This document shows, piece after piece, positions 36,881 through 45,023 of a stretch of 64,000 nt of DNA (positions are counted from its first letter, which is position 1; the number at the start of each line of letters is the position of its first letter). The notes beneath the pieces were generated by a model, which saw nothing but the letters and a program-made list of their open reading frames with translations, searched no databases and was not told the origin of the DNA. A program made the translations under genes and the position numbers. Source of the stretch: Vibrio crassostreae 9ZC13 (lineage in GTDB: Bacteria; Pseudomonadota; Gammaproteobacteria; Enterobacterales; Vibrionaceae); assembly GCF_000272045.2 (NCBI RefSeq), contig NZ_AJYZ02000019.1, forward strand, positions 795,325 through 859,324, given 5' to 3'.

Positions 36881-37255
36881 ATGAGTTTGAATATAAAAAA
36901 ATTTAACCCCATGGCGACACTTTCTACCCTAGTAATGACGCTGGTCATGTTTCCTGTTTCTGCTGAAGTTAATCAAGAACAATTCGAATTAGGTAAACAA
37001 AAAGCTAAAGTGTGTATGACCTGTCATGGCGCTGATGGCATCTCAACACAAGATCCCTACCCGAACCTTCGCGGTCAAAAAGTGGGTTATCTCATCTCTT
37101 CATTGAAAGATTACCAGACTCGAGAAAGAACCAGTGGCTTAGCGATTCTCATGCAACAACAAGCCGACACGCTCTCAGACCAAGACATCCGTGACATTTC
37201 CTATTTCTATTCTGTGCTCGGCAACGAAGCAGGCTCGCTCAGCGATTCAAATTAA
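36881..37255 (+). CDS. Small periplasmic cytochrome c (class I)
   Basis: 124 residues with a signal peptide (about 1-28, ending FPVSAEV) and one haem site, CMTCHG (45-49), plus the distal-ligand region SGLAILMQQQ. It is the cytochrome c4/c5 subclass in general size and layout. It starts the oxidase operon, 36 bases before ccoN, and is the obvious electron donor or carrier for the oxidase. Its expression is presumably tied to the oxidase. Confidence 0.86.
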   Translation: MSLNIKKFNPMATLSTLVMTLVMFPVSAEVNQEQFELGKQKAKVCMTCHGADGISTQDPYPNLRGQKVGYLISSLKDYQTRERTSGLAILMQQQADTLSDQDIRDISYFYSVLGNEAGSLSDSN

Positions 37256-37291
37256 GTCAGCGATTCAAACCTCTAGGCAAGGAGCCTTGTT

Positions 37292-38716
37292 ATGGAACAA
37301 GTGACAACGCAATACAGCATTAAGGTCGTGAAGTACTTCCTCATTGCATCCTTAGTGTGGGCGATTGTAGGTATGATCATCGGCGTGATTCTCGCCGCGC
37401 AATTATATTGGCCAGTCTTAAACTTTGATTCTCAGTATTTCCAATTTGGTCGACTGCGTCCGCTACATACCTCTGGAGTAATTTACGGCTTCGTCGTGAA
37501 TATCTTGATGGGGACGTCTTTGTACATTGCCCAGCGAACAGGCCATTGTGACTTGTTCAACAAAAGCCTTTCATGGATGGTATTTTGGGGCTGGCAATTC
37601 ATCCTGTTACTTGCGGTCATTTCCTTACCCGCAGGCCACACTACCTCAAAAGAGTATGCGGAGCTTGAATGGCCAATCGACTTGATGATTGTGTTGGTTT
37701 GGGTGCTGTACGCGGTGTTGTTCTTTGGCACCCTTGCTAAACGAAAGGTCAGCCATATCTTTGTGGCTAACTGGTTCTTTGCTGCATTCATTATCGTCGT
37801 TGCAATGATTTTCATCGTGAACAACCTCGCGATGCCTGTGTTGGCGATGAAGTCCTACTCTGTGTTTGCAGGCGCTCAAGATGCGATTGTTCAATGGTGG
37901 TGGGGACATAATGCCGTCGGTTTCTTGCTGACCGCTGGTGTGATTGGTATGAACTACTATTTCATACCCAAAGCGGCGGATCGACCTATCTACTCGTACC
38001 GTTTGTCTGTGATCCATTTCTGGGGCTTGGTCGGCTTTTACACGTGGGCCGGAACGCACCATTTGGTTTATTCTTCTGTTCCCATCTGGATTCAGAACAT
38101 CGGCATCGTTATGTCTTTGATCCTGTGGCTCCCTTCTTGGGCAGGCGCGTTCAATAGCGCAATGACCCTCCTACAAAATAAAGAAAAGCTGAAGTCCGAC
38201 TACATTCTTTTATTCTTTTTCTCAGCGATTCTTTACTACTGCTTGGCAACATTCGAAGGTCCGCTACTCGCTATTCGCTGGTTCAACATGGTGGCACACA
38301 ACACCGAATGGATCATCGGGCACGTACATTCCGCGGCTCTCGGATGGGTTGGGATGTCAGGGATAGCGGTTTTTTACTACTTCATTCCACGCTTATGGGG
38401 CCAAACCGATCTATGGTCACGACGACTGATTAAATGGCACTTTTGGCTTGCTCATGCTGGCGTCGCCGTCTATGCAATAGCACTTTGGATCGCAGGCATC
38501 GGCGAGGGATATATGTGGCTCGCTCAAAATGAAAATGGCGAACTGATTTACAGTTTTGTAGAAGCTATGGACTTTAAAGCACCTTGGCTATTCATGCGTT
38601 TCTTTGGTGGCGCGCTGTTTGTACTTGGATTGTTCTTAATGGCTTTCAACTTGTACAAAACGGTTCGTATGCCCGTAACAAATGATGCTAAACACACTGT
38701 TAATGAAGGAGCTTAA
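37292..38716 (+). CDS. ccoN: cbb3-type cytochrome c oxidase subunit I
   Basis: 474 residues, the usual CcoN length, with about twelve membrane helices. His ligands of the haem b/haem b3-Cu site are visible: HTSGVIYGF near 62, WWGHNAVGFLL near 205, THHLVYSSVP near 257-258 and IGHVHSAALGW near 345-350. The catalytic core of a haem-copper oxidase of the C family, reducing oxygen to water. Second gene of a four-gene operon; no ccoQ, ccoG, ccoH or ccoI is present, so assembly factors must come from elsewhere. The stop codon directly abuts the ccoO start. Confidence 0.9.
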   Translation: MEQVTTQYSIKVVKYFLIASLVWAIVGMIIGVILAAQLYWPVLNFDSQYFQFGRLRPLHTSGVIYGFVVNILMGTSLYIAQRTGHCDLFNKSLSWMVFWGWQFILLLAVISLPAGHTTSKEYAELEWPIDLMIVLVWVLYAVLFFGTLAKRKVSHIFVANWFFAAFIIVVAMIFIVNNLAMPVLAMKSYSVFAGAQDAIVQWWWGHNAVGFLLTAGVIGMNYYFIPKAADRPIYSYRLSVIHFWGLVGFYTWAGTHHLVYSSVPIWIQNIGIVMSLILWLPSWAGAFNSAMTLLQNKEKLKSDYILLFFFSAILYYCLATFEGPLLAIRWFNMVAHNTEWIIGHVHSAALGWVGMSGIAVFYYFIPRLWGQTDLWSRRLIKWHFWLAHAGVAVYAIALWIAGIGEGYMWLAQNENGELIYSFVEAMDFKAPWLFMRFFGGALFVLGLFLMAFNLYKTVRMPVTNDAKHTVNEGA

Positions 38717-39331
38717 ATGATGAGTAAAGACTTTACACATTCAATCGTCATTTTAATTTTGACCACTGTTGTCGTGGCCTCCTTCTCTTTATTGGTCTGG
38801 GTAGTGCCAAGCATTGTCCGTGGCGATGATATTGCCAAAGGCAGCTTAGCGATGCCTCTCACACCGATTGAGTTAGCAGGCCGAGACATATACATCAGTG
38901 AAGGCTGCCATGTTTGTCACACACAAATGGTTCGCCCTCTAGAGCCAGAAGTGAAGCGTAATGGTCGCCCGAACCAAGAAGCAGACGATATCTATGAGTT
39001 TCCTAACTTGTGGGGCTCTAAACGTACTGGTCCTGACCTCACTAACTTAGGTAGAAAGTATTCTGACCAATGGCATGCTATTCACTTAATTGACCCTCGA
39101 AAAGTCGTACCGACCTCGATCATGCCCTCTTACCCGTGGCTATTTGAGCAGACTCTGACTGGCGATGATATTAGCGCCAAAATGGAAGTGTTACGTACCT
39201 TAGGTGTGCCTTATACCGATCAAGAAATTGGTGATGCCCGTTTGCAAGTGAGAGGCAAAACCAAAGGTGAAGCTCTGATTCGCTATTTACAAAGCCTGGG
39301 TAAAGATACGTCACAGGAGGTATCACAATGA
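38717..39331 (+). CDS. ccoO: cbb3-type oxidase monoheme subunit
   Basis: 204 residues. An N-terminal membrane helix (about 10-30) anchors a periplasmic domain with one haem site, CHVCH (64-68, context EGCHVCHTQMVRP), and the family motif GPDLTNLGRKYS with WHAIHLIDPR. The distal Met is in SIMPSYPWL. It carries electrons to CcoN. It begins immediately after ccoN and overlaps the next gene by four bases (ATGA), which implies translational coupling. Confidence 0.9.
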   Translation: MMSKDFTHSIVILILTTVVVASFSLLVWVVPSIVRGDDIAKGSLAMPLTPIELAGRDIYISEGCHVCHTQMVRPLEPEVKRNGRPNQEADDIYEFPNLWGSKRTGPDLTNLGRKYSDQWHAIHLIDPRKVVPTSIMPSYPWLFEQTLTGDDISAKMEVLRTLGVPYTDQEIGDARLQVRGKTKGEALIRYLQSLGKDTSQEVSQ

Positions 39332-41484
39332 GCACATTCTGGAATCTATGGGCGGTACTCTTAACCTTAATATTCTTTGTTCTGATGGTATCTGTTGTCG
39401 TTAAATACTGGCATAGCAATCACAAGGCCGATCACGACCACACCATTGGCACCTTTGATGGTATTGAAGAGAAAGATGCGCCTCCACCTAAGCTGTTATT
39501 TATCAGTTATGCAGTGGCATTTCTTTTGTCTGCGGGTTATTTGGTGCTCTACCCCGGGCTTGGAGAATGGGAAGGCTTAGTCGATTGGGAACAAAGCGAC
39601 GATAAGCTCAGTTCACCATCCACCACTCTCAATGAGCAATTTGCACAAACCAGCGAAACCACGTTAGAGGGATTAGCTGCTGTCCCAGAGATCGTGAACA
39701 GCGGTAGGATTCTATTCCAAACTCACTGTGCCGCTTGTCACCGAGATAATGCACAAGGTCAGAAACACTTCCCTAATCTTATCGACCAAGAATGGTTATA
39801 CGGCGGCAGTGATGAAGCTGTGATCCATTCGATTGCCAAAGGGCGAAATGGAGCGATGCCGGGTTGGAGTGAAATCATGCGCCCAGACGAGGTGGCAAAA
39901 GTCTCCTACTATCTAGCGTCTCTCAACCAACGTCATACCGATGTGCCGGAGATTAAAGTAGAGCTCGGTAAAACCTTGTTCGTCCAATACTGTTCGTCTT
40001 GTCATGCCGATGGTGCTGTCGCTAACCCAGCGATTGGCGTACCTGATCTTTCCGATGATATCTGGCTTCACGGAGGGAGTATTGAAGAGATTCAGCACAC
40101 CATCAATTACGGTTTGAACAACCTAATGCCTGCGTTTGATGAGCAGCTCAGTGAGAACGAGATACTCGCGCTTGGGGCTTATATCCGACACGCTGGTGAC
40201 GTAGAGCAACAACGGCTCGCGAGTTTGAAAGCATCATCTGTTGAGCGCGGAGAATATCTCGCTTATGCCGGTGACTGTGTGGCTTGTCATAGTGCAGAAG
40301 GTGGCGAACCCTTTGCTGGCGGCCTACCCTTTGTCACCCCCTTCGGCACCGTGTATTCAACCAACATAACGCCACACACTACCGAAGGTATTGGGACTTA
40401 TGACTTCGATGATTTCCGAGCGGCGTTAGTCGCAGGTAAAGGCAAGAATGGTTACCTGTACCCTGCAATGCCTTACACCTCCTATCAATACCTCACCGAC
40501 CAAGACATGGTGGATTTATGGGAATACATGCAGTCAATCACCGCCGTGCCGCGACGCAATGATGACAACAGCATGATGTTTCCATCCAATATTCGCTTAG
40601 GTTTGCTTGGCTGGAACATCGTATTCATGGATACCGACCCTATTGATTATGAAGTGCCAGAGGAACTCAAAGGAGAAATTGAGAATGTCGATAAGTGGCA
40701 ACAAGGCAAATATTGGGTCGCAGGACTTGGTCACTGTTCGGAGTGCCATACACCTCGAAATATTGCCCAAGCACTGATACCAGAACGTATTTTCCAAGGT
40801 AACTTGATCGACGGTTGGAACGCGCCTGATATTACAGCCAATGAGCTCTATATCGATGGTTGGGATGAAGCAACACTCACAGACTTTTTACACACAGGAC
40901 ATTCAGACAAAGGCACCGCTTTTGCGGGTATGGCTGATGTAGTGAAAAACAGCCTAAGCTTGATGACGCGTGAAGATATTGAGTCGATGTCCTATTACCT
41001 ACTCAGTGGGGACATCAACAACACCATTGCCAGTGATGCCGTTCAGTTACAGCCTAAAGGGTTTGATGAAGCTGCGTATGCCAGTGAAATCTACACCACG
41101 TATCGTCAAACCTGTGGGGCCTGTCATGGTGACGATGGTAAAGGTCGCGATCCAATCGCCCCTACTCTGTTGAACAACGGTATTATCATGCACAGCGACC
41201 CATTCAATACCATTGCGGTAACGGTGCGCGGCTTGCAACCCACCTATCTCGACAAAGACAGAAATTTCATGCCAATGGCAAGTTTTGAGGATGTACTGTC
41301 GGATCAACGCTTAGCTGAGTTAATCACGTTTGTGCGTTTAAACCTTGGCGACAGAAATGAACCGGTCACGGCTGAGCATGTTCGAGAGGTAAGAGAAACA
41401 CTTGAAGCAGCAGGCTATGCAGGTGGATTACACACCACGCCTGAAATGTACGAAAATCGAGATAAGAACATTAACATACGATAG
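39328..41484 (+). CDS. Pentaheme fusion: CcoP-like part plus dehydrogenase-type triheme cytochrome
   Basis: 718 residues with five haem sites. Residues 1-120 hold two membrane helices and a short linker like CcoP. Two haem sites, CAACH (134) and CSSCH (222), form the diheme CcoP-like part (LPGWSEIMRP- and NLMPAFDEQL-type distal regions). Residues about 305-690 resemble the triheme subunit of membrane alcohol/gluconate dehydrogenases: CVACH (317), CSECH (470), CGACH (596), with GGLPFVTPFGTVYSTNITP in key parts (FATPFG-like) and MPYTSYQYLTDQD. A standard CcoP has about 300 residues and two haems. The fused module is expected to receive electrons from a periplasmic dehydrogenase; none is encoded next to it. 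Last gene of the operon. Confidence 0.85.
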   Translation: MSTFWNLWAVLLTLIFFVLMVSVVVKYWHSNHKADHDHTIGTFDGIEEKDAPPPKLLFISYAVAFLLSAGYLVLYPGLGEWEGLVDWEQSDDKLSSPSTTLNEQFAQTSETTLEGLAAVPEIVNSGRILFQTHCAACHRDNAQGQKHFPNLIDQEWLYGGSDEAVIHSIAKGRNGAMPGWSEIMRPDEVAKVSYYLASLNQRHTDVPEIKVELGKTLFVQYCSSCHADGAVANPAIGVPDLSDDIWLHGGSIEEIQHTINYGLNNLMPAFDEQLSENEILALGAYIRHAGDVEQQRLASLKASSVERGEYLAYAGDCVACHSAEGGEPFAGGLPFVTPFGTVYSTNITPHTTEGIGTYDFDDFRAALVAGKGKNGYLYPAMPYTSYQYLTDQDMVDLWEYMQSITAVPRRNDDNSMMFPSNIRLGLLGWNIVFMDTDPIDYEVPEELKGEIENVDKWQQGKYWVAGLGHCSECHTPRNIAQALIPERIFQGNLIDGWNAPDITANELYIDGWDEATLTDFLHTGHSDKGTAFAGMADVVKNSLSLMTREDIESMSYYLLSGDINNTIASDAVQLQPKGFDEAAYASEIYTTYRQTCGACHGDDGKGRDPIAPTLLNNGIIMHSDPFNTIAVTVRGLQPTYLDKDRNFMPMASFEDVLSDQRLAELITFVRLNLGDRNEPVTAEHVREVRETLEAAGYAGGLHTTPEMYENRDKNINIR

Positions 41485-41560
41485 GCGCTGTAGCTGTGCG
41501 TAGCCGATTGGCCCAACAAGCAGCGAACAGCACGTAACTTTTATGTTTGCCTAACAAGCC

Positions 41561-41586
41561 AAAAGGAGACCACTGTGTCTCCTTTT
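41561..41586 (+). terminator. Terminator of the oxidase operon
   Basis: A perfect 10-bp stem (AAAAGGAGAC with GTCTCCTTTT) and a 6-base loop, followed by CTTTTG. Confidence 0.8.
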
Positions 41587-41751
41587 CTTTTGCCCAAACC
41601 CAAGTTTTCGATACTTTGCCGTACAACACAATTGTAACTAACTGATTACACAATTAAGCAGAGCTGCACATAATGCGATCAATCTCGCAGAACAAAGATG
41701 ACACCAAGTGCATAATATGCAAAATTTTCTAAAGATGTACTAAGGACAGTT

Positions 41752-41979
41752 ATGGATACAACTACACTCATCTACGATACGTTGGAAGGCCTGTCGAGCG
41801 CAAAGCCTCAGCAACACGCTCAAATCCGCCAAAATCTATATAACCAATTAGATTTATCATTTGAGAAGCAGTTGGCTTTGTATTCATCAGTTCTTGGTCC
41901 AGCAAGTGCTGGTAGATTGACCGATTTGGATAGTGCAGTGATGTCTGCACGCAAGATTGTTGGCTTAGAAAACAGCTAA
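41752..41979 (+). CDS. Hypothetical small soluble protein
   Basis: 75 residues, starting MDTTTLIYDT, predicted mostly helical, soluble, without Cys. No family recognised. It has an AGGACAG ribosome binding site and a strong terminator right after it, so it forms its own transcription unit. Low-complexity is not evident, and the amino-acid mix looks like a real protein. Confidence 0.65.
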   Translation: MDTTTLIYDTLEGLSSAKPQQHAQIRQNLYNQLDLSFEKQLALYSSVLGPASAGRLTDLDSAVMSARKIVGLENS

Positions 41980-42004
41980 GCAATCTTCAACCTATCTCAA
42001 CTTT

Positions 42005-42026
42005 AACGCTGCCATTGTGCAGCGTT
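42005..42026 (+). terminator. Terminator after 75-residue protein gene
   Basis: Stem AACGCTGC with GCAGCGTT and a 6-base loop, then a run of seven T. Confidence 0.9.
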
Positions 42027-42242
42027 TTTTTATGGACGCTATTTACGATAAGTAAGGTTGGTTACGATAAATGCTGTTAGTTGCGATAAATACGGTTAAG
42101 AAGATAAGTGCAGTTGGGTCTGTTTTTCAAGTTACACGCATTCTCATTTGGTTAATCTTATGTTCCATTTTTAACAGGTGTGTAACCACAAAAATGGCGC
42201 TAATGTTAGTAGCACGTTAACCACACATCGGATGGAAGAATC

Positions 42243-42425
42243 ATGAGAGTACTTATTGAATATACACAGACAGGCAAATACCGTGATCATGCGTGGGAAG
42301 CATTAACGATTCGTTCAAAAGGCGAAATTCAAGCTGTGACTCCCTCTTATGCGGCTCAGCTTATCGAACAAAACCGCGCCAGCTTATCGACCACTGAAAA
42401 TCAAGATATCGTCATCCAACCTTAA
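42243..42425 (+). CDS. Hypothetical small protein
   Basis: 60 residues, starting MRVLIEYTQT, soluble. GGAAGAATC lies upstream, and a terminator follows with a stem nearly identical to that of the previous small gene. No family recognised. The short, well-bounded unit and the terminator argue for a real gene. Confidence 0.55.
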   Translation: MRVLIEYTQTGKYRDHAWEALTIRSKGEIQAVTPSYAAQLIEQNRASLSTTENQDIVIQP

Positions 42426-42481
42426 TGGCTTCAAGGGCTACCCCTCCTAGTTCCTTAAATCGAATAGTTCGATGACATAAA

Positions 42482-42507
42482 AAAACGCTGCATGGGTGCA
42501 GCGTTTT
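42482..42507 (+). terminator. Terminator after 60-residue protein gene
   Basis: An 11-bp stem AAAACGCTGCA/TGCAGCGTTTT and a 4-base loop, followed by TTTTC. It shares the AACGCTGC core with the terminator at 42005. Confidence 0.85.
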
Positions 42508-42596
42508 CTTGTTTCTGGCGTATCGTATTTCTAACGTAGATAGTTTCTAAAGTAGAAAGCTTCTAACGCATCTTGTTTCTAGTGCAAATAGCTTGA

Positions 42597-43889
42597 TTAC
42601 TTTGGCAGATTTTCTAACGCTTCAACCATCGTCATCAATTTATCGACAATCCTTTCGCCGTCTACTCGCAAGCCATTGTGTTCATATTCATTGGTGATCC
42701 ACGCTTTCGAGTTAGGAATGTTCGCCAATGTTTCACGGCTGTAATCCAACTCAACATACATGTCATCGGCGTAAACGGCACACGCCATTGGCACTGTATT
42801 CTTGCTCAACTGCTCTGCGTTGTACAAAGTGCCCCAGTCCGACTTTTCAGCCAACATGTTCGCGGCTTCACGCAGTGGCTTCAGCGTTTCAAGTTGGTCG
42901 AACATCCATGGGTACACCATTTCACCAGTAAACCAGAACTCACTGCCCGATTGGTAGTTGAAGTGTGGGTACTGCTCACGAACACGATGTGCAGACCAGT
43001 TAGACGCTGTACCTTGACAGTAAATCGATTCATGCAAGATTGCGTAAATTGGGTTAGTTAAGTAACCCTGCTCTTGCTGCATTTGATTTAGGAAGCTGTA
43101 GCTCAGCTGTCTGTTACCGTTCACTTCAACAAACGCACTCTCCAGTGTGAAATACATTGGAAGGTTTGCTTCGCCGCCACCAAGATTAATACCTATTAGC
43201 TGGAACTGTTCAACTGTGAACACCTGACCGTTTGGCAGTCTCACATCGTTGTTGAGCAGGTAATCAGAGATCTCGCGACACATAGCTTGTGCTTGTGGGA
43301 ACTGAGCAAAGAAAGCTCTGTTTTTGTCTTCTACACGCTTGTAAGTCGCACGATAAACATCGTCAGCTTCTCGTTCAATAGAAGGAATGCCGCCCGTCAC
43401 ATAACAACGCTGCAAGCTCTGTGGGAACAGTGACAAATAGCTCAGTGTACAGAAGCCACCAAAGCTTTGACCAATCGTCGACCATTGCTTAATACCAAAC
43501 TGTTCACGAATCGCTTCAGCGTCACGAACGATGTTATCCGCTCTGAAATGCGTTAAGTATTCGACTTGTTGTTCTGGAGACAAATGCGCCAAAGTTTCAT
43601 GGCTGATAACCGTGCTGTTGCCAGTACCACGTTGGTCTAGAAGCAGAACACGGTAGTTTTGTAATGCACGCTTTAGCCAACCCGATTGACCACTCACCCG
43701 TGGAGAAGGAAAACCTGGGCCGCCTTGAAAGTAGATCAACCACGGCAGCTCTTGCTCATCTTTAGCGAGATCAACCAGCTCACGTGCGAAGACTTGGATC
43801 TGTTGTCCATCTTTGGCTTGATAATCAAGTGGCAACTCGAAAGAGTGCTGACGGTACAGGGTGGTTCCATCAATAAAGTTAGCTTGCAC
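42597..43889 (-). CDS. Alpha/beta-hydrolase, prolyl aminopeptidase-like (S33)
   Basis: 430 residues. The oxyanion-hole region is YFQGGPGFPSPR near 55-66, the dimer region has LLLDQRGTGNS near 84-95, and the nucleophile elbow is GQSFGGF with the catalytic Ser near 142. The catalytic His is in NEYEHNGLR near the C-terminus. The 430-residue length and the DQRGTGNS motif match the larger S33 type that removes N-terminal proline or other residues. It is cytosolic, with no signal peptide. It stands alone, with a terminator-like region downstream. Confidence 0.87.
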   Translation of the reverse strand: MQANFIDGTTLYRQHSFELPLDYQAKDGQQIQVFARELVDLAKDEQELPWLIYFQGGPGFPSPRVSGQSGWLKRALQNYRVLLLDQRGTGNSTVISHETLAHLSPEQQVEYLTHFRADNIVRDAEAIREQFGIKQWSTIGQSFGGFCTLSYLSLFPQSLQRCYVTGGIPSIEREADDVYRATYKRVEDKNRAFFAQFPQAQAMCREISDYLLNNDVRLPNGQVFTVEQFQLIGINLGGGEANLPMYFTLESAFVEVNGNRQLSYSFLNQMQQEQGYLTNPIYAILHESIYCQGTASNWSAHRVREQYPHFNYQSGSEFWFTGEMVYPWMFDQLETLKPLREAANMLAEKSDWGTLYNAEQLSKNTVPMACAVYADDMYVELDYSRETLANIPNSKAWITNEYEHNGLRVDGERIVDKLMTMVEALENLPK

Positions 43890-44285
43890 GCTTCATTCCT
43901 TTTTATCTGATTCTAAAGTCATTGGTACGAATAAAAATGGCACCCTTTGGCACCGTAGTTAGCAAGATACGCATACTAGCTTGTAAATGAAACCGTTTGT
44001 TGAACCTGAATGTGAAGGTACTTCATTAAATCGCCAAATTAGCTTTATACGCGTAACAACTTGTGTCAAAACAGAGAGTTTAAGATGTGATCTATTGAGA
44101 AGAAGAACAAAAGTGGGACACAAATAAAAAGAGCTTAACGAGGTGAGGATACGTTAAGCTCTTTGGTTTTATCTGTTGTAAATGAGGTTTTTAGGTTGAA
44201 CAAGCTCAGGCTTTATAGGTTTAGTTTCTATAAGCCAAAGATCTATAAACTGAGCTTCTGTAACTTATAGCTCTATAAAACAAAG
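43890..44285. other. Intergenic region with terminator for the cluster above
   Basis: About 395 bases. It contains a 13-bp stem (AAAGAGCTTAACG, 44126-44138, with CGTTAAGCTCTTT, 44150-44162) and an 11-base loop. On the minus strand a T-rich tract follows the stem, so it ends the transcript of the DUF3726-like gene. The rest is A+T-rich, with repeated TATAG/CTATA words but no gene. Confidence 0.7.
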
Positions 44286-45023
44286 CTAAGAAGCCTCGAG
44301 CTCACCTGCACCTTGAATTGAACGTTGGCTGTTTTCAACAAGGATAGCCGTCGCCGTTTCTTTCAACGCGCCCCACTCTCCATCGTCAACTTCAATGCCC
44401 TCGTTCCACGCCTTCTCTTGAGTTTTAAAAAGCGCTTCCGATTCAATGTGTGTTTGGTAGCCATCTGACAAACGTTCGATATCGAAATCCTGGACGGAAA
44501 GCTCGATGGTCATATTGTGGATATGATCGTCCGATGCCAGAGGCAAATCTGATAAAAACAGTTCTGGTGCAACGCAACCACGGTTAAGCACATACAAGGT
44601 GCTCTTAGGATTTGAGCCATTATCCCAACGTGCGGTACATGCGATGCCTTTCGCTGCCAGTTTTACAAGCTCACTGTACGCTAACCAACGGTTATGGCAG
44701 TTGTTTAGCTCGATTTTCAGCGTCTTTTTACCGACCATTTTTTCAATGGCGTAATCCATCACCACAGGAAGATGACACGCTAAGCTCGCCTTGTGCAGGT
44801 CCACTTCAACTGTGTTGTCGCTTGTCACTTGGATGTCTACAGGGCAATCGTCTTCTAGCCCCATAAAGTTGCTCGCATTGTTAAAATGACGAACACCATC
44901 CAAGCCAACCATTTGTAAATCTGCCACCATGTTCGCTATCACATCGGCTTCACCACATGTACGACGCATACCCAGAAAGGCTTTATTAACGGCCGCTACC
45001 AGTTCATTGTGAGAAACGATCAT
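44286..45023 (-). CDS. DUF3726-like protein in catabolic cluster
   Basis: 245 residues, cytosolic. The N-terminus (VSHNELVAAVNKAFLGM) followed by GEADVIANMVADLQMVGLDG resembles the DUF3726 family, but I am not sure. It contains scattered His and Cys but no recognised catalytic motif. It overlaps the preceding gene by four bases (ATGA), so the two are translated together. DUF3726-type proteins occur with amine- or amino-acid-catabolism genes elsewhere, so a role in the same pathway is inferred. Confidence 0.55.
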   Translation of the reverse strand: MIVSHNELVAAVNKAFLGMRRTCGEADVIANMVADLQMVGLDGVRHFNNASNFMGLEDDCPVDIQVTSDNTVEVDLHKASLACHLPVVMDYAIEKMVGKKTLKIELNNCHNRWLAYSELVKLAAKGIACTARWDNGSNPKSTLYVLNRGCVAPELFLSDLPLASDDHIHNMTIELSVQDFDIERLSDGYQTHIESEALFKTQEKAWNEGIEVDDGEWGALKETATAILVENSQRSIQGAGELEAS

